A DNA stretch of 64,000 nucleotides from Erinaceus europaeus (GCF_950295315.1 NC_080162.1:69190962-69254961), one strand, 5' to 3'. Shown: positions 1 through 10,148, numbered from the stretch's first letter. Made by a program: numbers and translations. Notes: a model not told the origin generated them from the sequence alone.

Positions 1-660
1 AATGACAACCCTTCAGCTTCATTACTCGGGTGAGACTTTTCCTTTCATAGTATTCTCTAATTCCATTCTAGGTGGTTCACTTCCTAACAAAGTCCCAAAA
101 CCTAGATATAGACCAGGTCCTGTGAGATAGAGCATATGTTTACATGTATCCATAAACTAGGGAAAAATACATACCTGAAAGCAAAAGTACACAATAGTCT
201 GCAGTGAGTACCCCCCAACACTTCATCTGCACTATTCCTGCCTTTAGGTCCATAATTGTTCAACAGTTTGGCTTTGTATGTTAACTCTCTTCTCAGCCAC
301 CAGGTTCCAGATGCCAGCAAGATGACCAGACGACCTCACTAATGTGTCCAGGAGCTCCACTTCCCCCAGAGACCCACCCTACTAGGGAAAGAGAGAGGCA
401 GGCTGGGAGTATGGATCGACCAGTCAATGCCCATGTTCAGTGGGGAAGCAATTACAGAAGCCAGACCTTCCACCTTCTGCATCCCACAATGATCTTGGGT
501 CCATACTTCCAGAGGGATAAAGAATGGGAAAGCTAGCAGGGGAGAGGATGGGATATGGAGATTGGGTGGTGGGAATTGTGTGGAGTTGTCCCCCTCCTAT
601 CCTATATTTTTGTTAATGTCTCCTTTTTTAAATTAATTAATTAATTAAAATTTTTTAAAA
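1..660 (+). mobile_element. R-family retrotransposon 3' region
   Basis: 3' part of a repeat seen at least eight times in the window. Shared landmarks are a motif near 330-400 (GAGACCCACCCTACTAGGG), then GGGTGGTGGGAATTGTGTGG near 565-584, then a T-rich, AATTAATT-rich end. The sense strand is + and the left side runs out of the window. The short open frames inside are not shared as proteins between copies. I infer an L1-mobilised sequence, probably an L1 3' UTR variant. Confidence 0.75.
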
Positions 661-752
661 AGAAGGCTATATGGTTTGCTCCTTCAAGTATTCTCAGTTG
701 TTTCTGTTGTGGGAAGTTCTACCTGGATCTCTTTATTAAAAATATCATCCCT

Positions 753-1097
753 GGGAGTCGGGCAATAGCCCAGTGGGTTAAGCACATGTGGCACAAAGTA
801 AGGACTGGCATAAGGATTCCAGTTTGAGCCCCCTGCTCTCCACCTCCAGTGGGTTGCTTCACAGGAAGTGAAGCAGGTCTGCAGGTGTCTCTCTTTTTCT
901 CCCCCTCTCTGTCTTCCCCTCCTCTCCATTTCTCTCTGTCCTATCCAACAACGAACAACATCAACAATGGTAATAATAATAACCACAACGAGGCTACAAC
1001 AACAAGGGCAACAAAAGGGGGGACAAATGGCCTCCAGGAGCGGTGGATTCATGGTGCTGGCACCGAGCCCAGCAATAACCCTGGAGGGGAAAAAAAA
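753..1097 (+). mobile_element. SINE Er-A, long subtype
   Basis: Head with A-box-like region (AGCCCAGTGGGTTAAGC) and B box (GTTTGAGCCC), then CACCTCCAGTGGG, TGAAGCAGGTCTGCAGGTGTC, a CT-rich block, TCTCTGTCCTATCCAACAAC and CAA repeats. The long subtype adds a 3' block (CCTCCAGGAGCGGTGGATTC to CAATAACCCTGGAGG) before the A tail. A tRNA-derived SINE transcribed by RNA polymerase III is the expected class. Confidence 0.9.
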
Positions 1098-1296
1098 GTA
1101 TCCTATAAATTATGGTTTACTTTATCAGTAAGGGTTCTCCCCTAGAAAGGAGATCATTAGTATATATTGTTTCTTCTACTCGGGCTTTTAGAGCATATTA
1201 CCATATATTGAGTGGCTTATAAACAACAGAAATTTATTTCACACAGCTCTGGAGATTGGGAAGTTCAAGAACAAGGCATAGAGAAATTTAGTATCA

Positions 1297-1412
1297 GGTG
1301 GGGGTAGATAGCATAATAGTTATCCAAAGAGACTCTTATGCCTAAGGCTCCGAAGTACCAGGTTCAGTGCCTCACACCACCATAAGCCAGAGCTGATCTG
1401 TGCTCTGTTAAA
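1297..1412 (+). mobile_element. SINE Er-C
   Basis: Short tRNA-like family: GGGGGTAGATAGCATAAT head, B-box-like AGGTTCAGTGCC, then CACCACCATAAGCCAGAGCTGA and GTGCTCTG, ending in an A-rich tail that runs into a purine tract. Confidence 0.85.
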
Positions 1413-1545
1413 AAGGAGAAGAAGGAGAAGGAGGAGGAGAAGGGGAAGGGGAAGGGGGAGAGGAAGGGGAAGGGGTAGGGAAAGGGAGAATGGGAAAGGG
1501 AAGGGGGAATGGGGAGGGGAGAGGGAGGAGGAGGAGGAGGAAATA
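1413..1545. repeat. Purine-rich tract (GGAGAA/GGGGAA)
   Basis: Almost pure A+G on the + strand, built from GAAGGA, GGGGAA and GGA units. It starts as the degenerate tail of the preceding SINE and is followed by an inverted pyrimidine tract. Confidence 0.9.
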
Positions 1546-1566
1546 ATGATATTCAGTAGTGAATGT

Positions 1567-1781
1567 CATTCCCTTCCCCCTCCCCTCCCCTCCCCTCCCC
1601 TTCACTTCCCCTTCCCTTCACCCTTCCCTTCCCCCTTCTCTTCCCTTCCCTCCCTTCCCTTCCCTTCCCTTCCCCCTTCCCTTCCCCCTTCCCTTCCCTT
1701 CACCCTTCCTTTCCCCCTTCTCTTCCCTTCCCTTCCCTTCCCTTCCCTTCCCTTCCCTTCCCTTCCCTTCCCTTCCTTTTC

Positions 1782-1824
<43 letters not shown>

Positions 1825-1872
1825 CTCTCTCCCCCTCCCTCCTTCTCTCTCTCTTTCTTTCTCCCTTTCTTT
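1567..1872. repeat. Pyrimidine-rich tract (CCCTT then TTTC)
   Basis: CCCTTCCC-type units to about 1780, then TTTC repeats (1787-1832) and CT-rich sequence. With the purine tract on its left it forms an imperfect inverted pair centred on 1545-1570. Confidence 0.9.
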
Positions 1873-1998
1873 CATTGAGGGGGTTAATGCTTTTATTATG
1901 CAGTATCTAATAGGCCACCAAACTTACTTTCTTCTCCTTCCTCCCTCTCCCTCCCCAGTGTTGGGCTGCTATGAATATAGATACATGCATATATATAT

Positions 1999-2161
1999 GG
2001 GAGGTGGTGTAGTGGATAAAGCATTGGATCTCAAGCATGAGGTCCAGAGTTCAATCCCCGGCAGCACATGTACCAGAGCGATGTCTGGTTCTTTCTCTCT
2101 CTCTCCCTCCTTCTATCTTCATGAATAAATAAATGAAATCTTTAAAAAAAAAAAAAAAAAA
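1999..2161 (+). mobile_element. SINE Er-D
   Basis: tRNA-like family: GGGAGGTGGTGTAGTGGATA head, B box GAGTTCAATCCCC, GCAGCACATGTACCAGAG, TCTGGTTCTTTCTCTC, then AATAAATAAATGAAATCTTT and a poly(A). Confidence 0.9.
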
Positions 2162-2284
2162 GAAATTCAGTATCTACTGAGAACTTATTTCCTAGTTCAT
2201 GGACAGCTCTTTTCTCACTGAGTCCTCACATAACAGAAGAGGGTAGGAGGGAGCTCTTGAGATCTATTTTATTGTTTTTTTCTC

Positions 2285-2450
2285 TTTTTATTAAATGCAT
2301 TATTCATTTATTAATGAGAGAGAGAGAGGAGAGAAGGAACATGAGAACATCATTTTGGTACATGGGGTACTTGGAATTGAGCTCAGGATCGCATGCATCC
2401 AAGTCCAGAATCCCACTCAGGATGCTGCCTCCCAGACCCCTCTTGGGGTC
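2285..2450 (-). mobile_element. SINE Er-D
   Basis: Reverse-strand copy: TTTATTAATGAGAGAGAG, then GGTACATGGGG, GGAATTGAGCTCAGGATC and GCTGCCTCCCAGACC. The head is degenerate. Confidence 0.75.
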
Positions 2451-2716
2451 TATTTTATAAAAGCAAATGAGTTTACAAGAACTTTCCCCTCATGACCTAA
2501 TTAGGTCTTTACCATTGATTTCTGGTCCCCAATTCTACCTCCTAGTTTCTTGCCACATTATGATGCAATCCTGCTGAGCATCTTTCAGTTTACCTAAGAC
2601 TCTCCACCTTCATCTCTTTCTGCCAGAAGATTTAACCACATTATACCTCATCTCTCTTTCCCTCATGCCTGCTAACTCCTCTCTTTTAGGAAGGGAGGGT
2701 GGCAGGGGATGGCTAG

Positions 2717-2720
<4 letters not shown>

Positions 2721-2769
<49 letters not shown>
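2721..2769. repeat. (TA)n microsatellite
   Basis: About 24 uninterrupted TA units forming the expanded tail of the reverse-strand SINE that follows. Confidence 0.95.
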
Positions 2770-2771
<2 letters not shown>

Positions 2772-2930
2772 ATTTTTCCAGATAGAAAGACAGACACAGA
2801 AACGGACTGAGAGAAAGATACCATGGCATCGAAACCTCCTTCACTCAGTACAGCAGGGGCCATACTAGAACCTGGGTCATGCATAAGACAAAGTAAGCCC
2901 ACTATCCAAATGAGCTATCTTGCTACTCCC
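2770..2930 (-). mobile_element. SINE Er-E (older family)
   Basis: Reverse-strand tRNA-like SINE: TTTTTCCAGATAGAAAGACAG, then GAACCTGGGTCATGCATAAG (B box complement) and CCAAATGAGCTATCTTGCTA (A box complement). The family is more diverged than Er-A to Er-D. Confidence 0.65.
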
Positions 2931-3047
2931 TCCTCACACTCTTCAGTTCTCAACTTAAAGGATCAAATACTTTCAGCCTCCAAGTTCCCCTAATAATCTA
3001 AAAATTAATAATTTTAATAGTTTGGATGGAGATCCAGATTCCAGTGG

Positions 3048-3206
3048 CCAGAAGATAGCTCACCAGGTAAGATGTGTGTTTTGCCACATACAACCAAGGT
3101 TTGGACACTGGCATCACATCGGAGTGCCACAGGACCAGAGAACATTCCAGTCCTGTGTTATCTCTTCCTCACTCTCTGTCTTTGTCAGACAAAAATAATG
3201 AAAAAG
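3048..3206 (+). mobile_element. SINE Er-E-like, diverged
   Basis: AGAAGATAGCTCACCAGGTAAG resembles the tRNA A-box end, AAGGTTTGGACACTGGC the B box, followed by a CT-rich 3' part and an A-rich end. Assignment is by layout only. Confidence 0.5.
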
Positions 3207-3230
3207 GGGGCAGTGGAAAAAAAGGGGGGG

Positions 3231-3375
3231 CAGTCTGGGAGGTGACAAAGTGGATAAAGCATTAGACTCTGAAGCATGAGGTCTTGAGTTTGATGCCCAG
3301 CAGCACAAGTACCAGAGTGATATCTGGTTCTTTCTCTCTCCTATCTTTCTCATCAGTAAATAAAAAAAAAAAAAA
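3231..3375 (+). mobile_element. SINE Er-D
   Basis: GTCTGGGAGGTGACAAAGTGG head, GAGTTTGATGCCCAGCAGC B-box region, TCTGGTTCTTTCTCTCTCC, ending in AGTAAATAAA plus poly(A). Confidence 0.85.
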
Positions 3376-3380
3376 TTTAA

Positions 3381-3510
3381 GTGGGAACGGTGGTAGACAG
3401 CATAAAGGTTATGCAAAGAAACTCTTATGCCTGTGGCTCCAAAGTCCCAGGTTCAATCCCCTGCACCACCATAAGCCAGAGCTGAGCAGTGCTCTGGGGA
3501 AAAAAAACAA
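3381..3510 (+). mobile_element. SINE Er-C
   Basis: GGTAGACAGCATAAAGGTTATG, CCCAGGTTCAATCCCCTGCA, CACCATAAGCCAGAGCTGAG and an A-rich tail; head-to-tail with the preceding Er-D. Confidence 0.85.
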
Positions 3511-4342
3511 AAGGAAGAATGAAAAAAAGCAACCAAGGAGAAATGAAATCACACATGTGTCAGGCCCTGGCTGTGCAAAGAAAAAAAAACTCGAGTTCCA
3601 TTTAGCAAAATAATATTTAAAATTTTCACTGGATTACTATTATAGGTAGTTCCTGCTCATTTCTTACTACATTGTGCTTCAAAACATTATCTTCCCTTTC
3701 ATGTAAACCTGGAGAGCAAACGCTCTCAACAGCCAACTACCAGTCATGAACTGCTGTAACACTATCCCTTCAGAGTTAACTTGCTCAGATTTGCTGACAG
3801 AGAAGATGTACTATTAATACATCACGTTCAGGACAATTTGACCTTATCGTTGGAAGGACATGTGATTTCCAGCAGGCAGCTCCAGGATCCAGTCAGCATA
3901 GGCTCTGAGGATAAGTGAGGGAGTTTGTAATAAACTTGGTGAAATGTTTTTACTGTGTGGCCTGTATCCCTGCAAGGCAAATGGGACCAAATTCTGGATC
4001 TAAATTCAGGTAGACTCCAAGATCTTCTGCCTCCTGAGTTCCTAGAGTGTTTTGCAGATGTCGATCACAGAGGGGTGGCAAATTGTACCTATGTGTCAAC
4101 AACTGTGCTTAAACCCTTAGTCACCCCAGCTTTGATAAGTAAAAAAATGCATTCATTAATTGCAAAATAGCTTCTCTGTTACTTAAGAGATCTGTTTTGA
4201 ACCAGAACACAAATATGCTTTGATTTGACTCTGACAGGAAAATGAATTAGTGCTTAAGTACCTCCCAGAGCTCTTAAGAAGGGTCATGGATAGGTAAAGA
4301 ACTGTCTGAAATTACTTTCCTTGTTTTTTAAAAGGTACATAG
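3511..4342. other. Low-copy sequence, no feature recognised
   Basis: About 830 bases without a recognisable repeat, exon with splice sites, or RNA gene. The 71-codon frame at 3955-4170 has no supporting feature. Confidence 0.5.
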
Positions 4343-4626
4343 AGGGGAGTCAGGTGGTAGTGCAGTGGGTTAAGCTCAGGTAGCGCGAAGCGCAAGGACC
4401 AGCTTAAGGATCCCAGTTCCAGCCCCCAGCTCCCCACCTGCAGGGGGTGGGGGTCCGATTCACAGGCGGTGAAGCAGGTCTGCAGGTGTCTATCTTTCTC
4501 TCCCCCTCTCTGACTTCCCCTCCTCTCTCCATTTCTCCCTGTTCTATCCAACAACGACGACATCAATAACAACAGTAAAACAACAAAGGCAACAAAAAGG
4601 AAAATAAATATAAATTTTTAAAAAAA
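4343..4626 (+). mobile_element. SINE Er-A
   Basis: GGGGAGTCAGGTGGTAGTGC head, CAGGGGGTGGGGGTCCG, AGCAGGTCTGCAGGTGTC, TTCTATCCAACAACGACGAC and AATAAATA tail. Full-length short subtype with a few substitutions. Confidence 0.9.
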
Positions 4627-5002
4627 GATACATAAAGCCCCCCACCCCATTTCTGTCTCTGGCACTGAGTGTAGGAGGAAAGAGATACTTAATCTCTCAG
4701 GTCCTGCTTTGTAACACAGAACATGTTAGAGAGAAGAGGGGAAGATTTTCTTTCCTTGTTGGCAGTTGGTCACATGCAGTCTTAATCAGCAAAGCTGCTG
4801 CACTGACTGTTGCTGTGGCAACCAGACAAGATGAAGTAGCTAATTTATTGGCTGGCTCTTTAATAGGCTTTCTAAAACTGAGCTAGGATTTCTTCTCACT
4901 TCAGGTATTTTAAACCTGCCAGGGTGCTTTCTACTAATAGGTGTGTTTTCAATTTCGTAGCTCATGAACACCAAAATACCTGAGATACAATATCAAAACG
5001 TG
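4627..5002. other. Low-copy sequence with an RFX/X-box-like palindrome
   Basis: No repeat recognised. At 4809-4822 GTTGCTGTGGCAAC is close to the inverted-repeat X-box bound by RFX factors (GTYNCC-N0-3-RGNAAC). The rest is A+T-balanced and unremarkable. Confidence 0.4.
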
Positions 5003-5294
5003 TGTTGTTAAAATTCAGGGGCTCTAGCAGGCCGGGCTAGTGTAGCGGCGGTAGACAGAGACTCGAGGACACACAGCTGGGCAGGGAAGCTATATTTCTT
5101 TATTCAGGAACAACGATTCATAAACTAACCCAAACTAATCACCAAACAAAACTCTCCTGCTTCCTTCTCACATGGCGGCGCCAAGAACTCTGGAACTCTG
5201 GAACTCTGTCGGGGTTCCTTGGGTCGGGGACAAGCGGGCCCACGAAACTAGCAGGACCAACCTAATTTTCTTGGCAGGGGGAGGGCATACAACA
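5003..5294 (-). mobile_element. Solo LTR, short (class II ERV-like)
   Basis: On the minus strand it starts TGTTGTATGCCCTCCCC and ends AACAACA, with AATAAA (complement at 5099-5104) about 100 bp before its end, followed by a GT/CT-rich U5-like segment. Flanks AACGTG and CATGTG agree at 4 of 6 bases, compatible with a decayed 6-bp TSD. Three AACTCTGG units lie at 5186-5208. No internal viral region adjoins it. Confidence 0.65.
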
Positions 5295-5317
5295 CATGTG
5301 AACCTGATACTGGTAGG

Positions 5318-5536
5318 ATTTTTATTTCTTTATTGGGGAACTAATGTTGTACATTCAACAGTAAGTACAATAGTTTGTACATGCATAACATTCCCCAGTT
5401 TCCCATATAACAGTATAACCCCCACTAGATCCTCTGTCATCCTTCATGGACCTGTATTCTCCCCAGCCACCCACCCCCACCCCAGAGTCTTTTACTTTGG
5501 TGTGATATACCAATTCCATTTCAGGTTCTAGTTGTT
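5318..5536 (-). mobile_element. L1 3' UTR, 5'-truncated
   Basis: Reverse complement of the local L1 3' end: TTTATTGGGGAACTAATG, GTACATGCATAACATTCCCC, AGAGTCTTTTACTTTGG and CCATTTCAGGTTCTAGTTG. The same 3' end is attached to L1 ORF2 sequence at 17.2-18.5 kb. Confidence 0.85.
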
Positions 5537-5676
5537 TTTTTTTTTCTTCCATTTTATCAAGAATGCAACGATTTGACTGTTATTGTGAAGTTTGTGTACA
5601 CTTGCTGAATTTTGTATCACAGTGTATCAATAGAAGAAAGGTTGGTGAGATCACAAAGGCCATCCCTGATTTGTGG

Positions 5677-5817
5677 GGTTTTTTTTTTTTGGTGGTGGGG
5701 GGGCAAGTTTTAGGGGGTTAGAGAGAGAGGAAGAGAGGTGTGGTGGGGCTGGACTCAAACCTGGGTCACACACATGGCAAAGCAGCACACTATCCAATTG
5801 AACTATTTTGCGGGCCT
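5677..5817 (-). mobile_element. SINE Er-E
   Basis: T-rich start, GGGCTGGACTCAAACCTGGG (B-box complement), CACATGGCAAAGCAGC, CCAATTGAACTATTTTGC (head complement). CTGATTTGT occurs on both sides, a likely TSD. Confidence 0.7.
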
Positions 5818-6040
5818 TCTGATTTGTAGTCTTTTCTTGTCCCTGACTGCAAGGTCAGTAAAACATTCATCATTGTAGACGTCTATATTACCTTTACAAG
5901 TTCTTCATGTTCTTCATTTGTTCAAAGTCAACAGTTCTCTGGTGAGAGTCTGGGCAAGCATCTCATCTCCCTAACTACCCAATGAGCCAATGAGTTGTAG
6001 CAGCACTGGCTTCCTACTCACACTCAGCCCTCTCAGCTCC

Positions 6041-6115
6041 TCTCCCTCTCCCTCTCCCTCTCCCTCTCCCTCTCCCTCTCCCTCTCCCTCTCCCTTTCCC
6101 TCTCTCTATCCCTCT
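6041..6115. repeat. (CCCTCT)n microsatellite
   Basis: About twelve CCCTCT units adjacent to a reverse-strand Er-C; probably grew from the CT-rich edge. Confidence 0.9.
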
Positions 6116-6120
6116 CTCTT

Positions 6121-6213
6121 TCTTACCAGAGCACTGATCAGCTCTGGCTTATGGTGGTGTGGGGGATTGAACCTGGGGCTTTAGAGCCTTAGTCATGAGA
6201 GTCTTTCTCTCTC
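6121..6213 (-). mobile_element. SINE Er-C, truncated
   Basis: ACCAGAGCACTGATCAGCTC, TTATGGTGGTGTGGGGGATT, GAACCTGGGGCTTTAGAGCC; the head is missing. Confidence 0.8.
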
Positions 6214-6232
6214 TCTTTTATCTTAATTTATA

Positions 6233-6428
6233 ATTTATTATAATTTATAATTTATTTATAGGATACAGATAGCCAGAAATTGAGAGGGAGAAAGAGAGAG
6301 AGAGACACCTGCAGCACTGCTTTCCCACTCGCAAAGCTTTCCCTGCAGGTGGGGACTGGGGGCTTGAACCTGGGTCCTTGCGCACTGTAACGTGCACTCA
6401 ACTAGGTGTGCTGCCACCCAACTCCAGT
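6233..6428 (-). mobile_element. SINE Er-B
   Basis: Er-B resembles Er-A but its tail is GGCTGTCTCTATCCAATAAA. Here on the reverse strand: AGATAGCCAGAAATTGAGAG, CTGCAGCACTGCTTTCCCAC, GGGGCTTGAACCTGGGTC, GTAACGTGCACTCAACTAGG. Confidence 0.85.
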
Positions 6429-6507
6429 TACTCTCAGCATACAGGTAGATGAGCAGTTGACACTTAGATACTATGTATCTATAATTCTTTCTAGAATTAT
6501 TTCTGGT

Positions 6508-6698
6508 TGAGCATATATGTTACAGTGAGCAAAGACCGGTGTTCGGCCCCCCTCACCCTATCCTCACCTGCAGAGGGAAAGCTTTGTGAGTGGTGAAACA
6601 GTGTTGCTGGTGTCTCTCTGTCTATCTCCCTTCCCTTTCGATTTCTGGCTGTCTCTATCCAATAAACAATAAATAAATCTAATAATTAAAAAAAAGTA
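6508..6698 (+). mobile_element. SINE Er-B, head diverged
   Basis: GTTACAGTGAGCAAAGACCG, CCTGCAGAGGGAAAGCTTTG, TTCTGGCTGTCTCTATCC, AATAAACAATAAATAAAT tail. Confidence 0.8.
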
Positions 6699-7318
6699 AT
6701 ACCCTGCAGTAGTTAGTATATAGAGACCACCACGCACTCAACTGTAAGCAAAAAGGCAGGAGTCAGGACCAACTCTTCTCAAAGGCCTGAGTGCAACCTG
6801 TGTGTGCTTAGCTTCTCAGAAGCTGAGTGACTTGTTTCCGTTCCCATAATGGCTTCATCATTGCTGGATGCACTGTCCAGATGTCTCTTCGGGCCAGAGG
6901 AATTTCTCTCCCGATGTCCCAACGGTTAATAGTGTTGTTGTCTACTGACAACTAAGTCTCTCTCCAGGAACTGCTTTCTTTTAAAAAGCCTGCTCCCTCA
7001 GGGCCCTGCACATTTCCTGTGAATACTACAAATAGTGACTTGTTCGTGGGAGAGTAGAACAGCCTGACCCCCATTCCCACGCACCTTGCTCCAACTCAAG
7101 ATGTGTGTGAAGGGTCGCACCAGCTCCAGAACCCTTTGTAGAGTTGTTTAAAGTCTTTAGTGAGACTTTCTCGAGTAATCAACCCAATTTCTCCCTCTGT
7201 TCAATTCTACTGCCTTCTCCCTTTCTTTGGATGCTGGTCTCACAGGACTCACTTTTTAATGTATTTGTGCATTAAAGTTCATCTTAGAAGATGTTTCATG
7301 GGATTAAAATATGCGGAA
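6699..7318. other. Low-copy sequence, no feature recognised
   Basis: About 620 bases without repeat, exon or RNA gene that I can support. Confidence 0.5.
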
Positions 7319-7334
7319 ACCCTGAACTTTCTTT

Positions 7335-7596
7335 TTTTTAAATTTATTTATTGGGGAATTAATTTTTTACATTCGACAGTACATACAATAGTTTGTATAT
7401 GCATAACATTTCCCAGTTTTCATATAACAATACAAGCACCATGAGGTCCTCTGTCATCCTTTTTGGACCTGTATTCTCCCACCCACCCACCCCGGAGTCT
7501 TTTACTTTGGTGCAATACACCAATTCCAGTTCAGGTTCTACTTGTGTTTTCTCTTCTGATCTTGTTTTTCAACTTCTGCCTGACAGGGAGACCATA
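7335..7596 (-). mobile_element. L1 3' end, 5'-truncated, with TSD
   Basis: L1 3' UTR on the reverse strand (TTATTGGGGAATTAATTT, AGAGTCTTTTACTTTGG, TTCAGGTTCTACTTGTG). A 16-bp direct repeat ACCCTGAACTTTCTTT at 7319-7334 and 7597-7612 brackets it exactly, so this is a single insertion of about 262 bp by target-primed reverse transcription. Confidence 0.92.
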
Positions 7597-7895
7597 ACCC
7601 TGAACTTTCTTTGGAGAATCCCCTCCCCTATTCTTGCACTACTATTTTGAGAGGCTTTACTCTATATTTAGACACAGGTCTAAGGCACTTGGAAAAAAAG
7701 TCCATCTCTCCTTCATCCCCTGGTTTCACACTTAGAGCAGAGAAACAGTGACAAGATCTCTGATTAGCATTACAAAAAAGAACTTTTCACCATTTCCCTA
7801 AACACTACTGGAAGAGCAGTTCTCTGTCATTGGCTATAAATAAGAAGGAAAATGATCTTTGCTTTTTCCTTTTTTTCTGTCTTTCTTTCTTTGTT

Positions 7896-7982
7896 TCTTT
7901 TTTTTTTTTTTTTTTTTTTTTTTTGGTCATCTCCTGAGCTGACTTTTTGCAGACAGAAGATAAAGAGACAGAAAGAAAGCAG
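7896..7982 (-). mobile_element. SINE Er-E, outer part 1 (split by Er-A)
   Basis: Long T run then GAGCTGACTTTTTGCAGAC and AAGATAAAGAGACAGAAAG: the 3' half of a reverse Er-E, continuing at 8337 beyond an inserted Er-A. Confidence 0.65.
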
Positions 7983-8336
7983 AAGCTAGGTGGTAACGCA
8001 GTGGGTTAAGAACACATGGTGCAAAAGCTGAGGGTCAGTGTAAGGATCGTGGTTTGAGCCCCTGGCTCCCCACCTGCAGGGGTTCACTTCACAAGTGGTG
8101 AAGCAGGTCTGCAAGTGTCTATCTCTCCCCCTCTCTATCTTTCCCCCCTCTCTGCATTTCTCTCTGTCCTACCCAACAACAACAGCTACGACAACAATAA
8201 CAGCTACAATAAGCACAACAAGGGCAACAAAAAATGGGAAAAATAGCCTCCAGGGGCAGTGGCCTCCAGGAGCAGTGGATTCGTAGTGCTGGCACCGAGC
8301 CCCAACGATAACCCTGGAGGCAAAAAAAAAAAAAAG
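7983..8336 (+). mobile_element. SINE Er-A, long subtype
   Basis: AGGTGGTAACGCAGTGGGTT head, GTGGTTTGAGCCCCTGGC B box, CTCTGTCCTACCCAACAAC, then a partially duplicated 3' block (GCCTCCAGGGGCAGTGGCC, then GCCTCCAGGAGCAGTGG) and GATAACCCTGGAGGC plus poly(A). Inserted into an Er-E. Confidence 0.9.
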
Positions 8337-8435
8337 TGAGAGAAAGAGGTGACACCACAACCCCCCACCCCCACCCCTCGCCATGCAGTGGATATTGGCT
8401 CAAACCAGGTTCCCCTGCATGGCTATCTTGCTAAC
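8337..8435 (-). mobile_element. SINE Er-E, outer part 2
   Basis: Continuation of the reverse Er-E head: GGCTCAAACCAGGTTCCCC (B-box complement) and GGCTATCTTGCTAACCC. Confidence 0.55.
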
Positions 8436-8608
8436 CCTGTATATGCTCTTTGACAGTCACCTTAAGATGATCAGGAGACTCATCATATTATGATTAACAC
8501 AGGGAAGTGGAGGTGAGAAATAGTTACAAGACTGGAACCACTGGCTCAACCACATGTTCAGCCACACATACCAATTAATTTCTTTCCTTTTCTTTCTTTC
8601 TTTCCTTA

Positions 8609-8718
8609 CCAGAGCACTGCTCAGCTCTGGTTTATGGTGGTGTGATGGATTGAACCTAGGATTTTAGAGCCTCAGGCATGAGAGTATGTTTGAATAACCA
8701 TTATACTATCTATTCCCA
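8609..8718 (-). mobile_element. SINE Er-C
   Basis: TTACCAGAGCACTGCTCAGC, TTGAACCTAGGATTTTAGAG, AACCATTATACTATCTATTC. Confidence 0.85.
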
Positions 8719-8845
8719 CCCACACATTAAATCCACCTCTAGATTTCTCAACTTGCGAATCAATACTTTTACTTACTATCTACATCAAATTCAAAACTCC
8801 CAACTGAAAATTAGCACTGACCCCATGGCAATACTTTGGAAAATA

Positions 8846-8947
8846 ATTCAATTCCCGGTGACACGTGTACCAGAGTAATTTTTTTTTCTCTCTCTCTTCT
8901 ATCTTTCTCATTAATTGATAAATAAAATATTTAAATATATATTTAAA
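8846..8947 (+). mobile_element. SINE Er-D, 3' half
   Basis: AATTCAATTCCCGGTGACAC, TGTACCAGAGTAA, CTCTCTTCTATCTTTCTCAT, AAATAAAATATTTAAATA tail; the head is missing. Confidence 0.75.
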
Positions 8948-9040
8948 GAGAGAGAGAATTAGTATCTGCTATTGGGAAACTGTGCATGGTTTACCTGTTA
9001 ATTCTCTGATGGACAACTAGGAAATTGATCCAGGTGTGGC

Positions 9041-9166
9041 CCAGGAGGTGGTGCAGAGGATATAGCACTGGACTCTCAAACATGAGGCAGTGCATGTACC
9101 AGAGTGATGTCTGGTTCTCTCTGTTTCTCTCTTCTCCAATGCCTCTTATTAATGAATAAATTAAAT
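9041..9166 (+). mobile_element. SINE Er-D with internal deletion
   Basis: GCCCAGGAGGTGGTGCAGAGG head, ACTGGACTCTCAAACATGAGG, then a deletion removes the B-box region before GCATGTACCAGAGTGATGTC. Confidence 0.8.
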
Positions 9167-9168
9167 AT

Positions 9169-9465
9169 GGGAGTCAGGCAGTAGCGCAGCGGGTTAAGCG
9201 CAGGTGGCACAAAGTTCAAGGACTGGCGTAAGGATCCCAGTTTGAGCCCCTGATCCCCACCTGCAGGGGAATCGCTTCACAGGCGGTGAAGCAGGTCTGC
9301 AGGTGTCTATCTTTCTCTCCCCCTCTCTGTCTTCCCCTCCTCTCTCCATTTCTCTCTGTCCTATCCAATAACAAGAATAGCAATAACTACAATAATAGAA
9401 GCAGGTCAGCAAAAGGGAATAAATAAATATTAAAAAATTTAAAAATAAATTAAATATATTTTTAA
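9169..9465 (+). mobile_element. SINE Er-A
   Basis: GGGAGTCAGGCAGTAGCGC head, AGCAGGTCTGCAGGTGTC, TGTCCTATCCAATAAC, then an unusual TAATAGAAGCAGGTCAGC replacing the CAA repeats and an AT-rich tail. Inserted at the tail of an Er-D. Confidence 0.88.
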
Positions 9466-9847
9466 AAAGAAAATTGAGTCAGGAGATTTGGGGTTCAGGG
9501 CTAGGACTTAAGGACTCACATCCACAGAAAAATCTTCAAAGGGACTTGAAATGGCAGAGCCTTTGAGAACTATATCATCACTCATTGTCCCAAAAGATTG
9601 GTGCAGACCAAATAAATCAGTTTTGAGGTCATGTACTGCACAATACAAGGACTAGGACCAATACTACAGGCAGCAGTTGAGGTTTTTATTTTATTCTATT
9701 TGGTGGGGAGGAAGGTGAGTTTTAAATAAGCAAAAGACTTTTGTTCATAGCAAAAGAGACTATTTTATCAAGAATGGAGGATAGGTCAGTGGGGATAAAC
9801 TTAGAGATTGGGGTGTGCCAACAAGAAACCCCAGTGAAGAATTGAAG
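9466..9847. other. Low-copy sequence, no feature recognised
   Basis: About 380 bases with no supported feature. Confidence 0.45.
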
Positions 9848-10005
9848 AATCTCCCTCTTTATCCCCCATTCTCCTCTCTCAATTTCTCTCTGTCCTACCC
9901 AATAAATGAAGGGGGGGAAGAGGCCTCCAAGAGCAATGAATTCATAGTGCTGGCTTGGAACCCTAGCAATAACCCCGGAGGCAAATAAATAAATGAATAA
10001 GGGTG
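9848..10005 (+). mobile_element. SINE Er-A long subtype, 3' half
   Basis: CTCAATTTCTCTCTGTCCTA, GAGGCCTCCAAGAGCAATGA, AATAACCCCGGAGGCAAATA; head missing. Confidence 0.75.
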
Positions 10006-10148
10006 CGTAGAGGGAGATAAGATATGGGGGCCAGGTTGCAAAAATGTATGGCTGTCCAAAACTGAGAAAGAGGACTGAGAAATAGCATAATTATTATGCA
10101 AAAAGGCACATTGATATTTTAGTATCCCACTTAAAAAAATGCTGATTG

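Noticed and set aside
1546..2128. Proline/serine/phenylalanine-rich frames up to 189 codons
   Set aside because: Produced by CCCTT and TTTC simple repeats plus SINE sequence; no protein-like composition outside the repeat.
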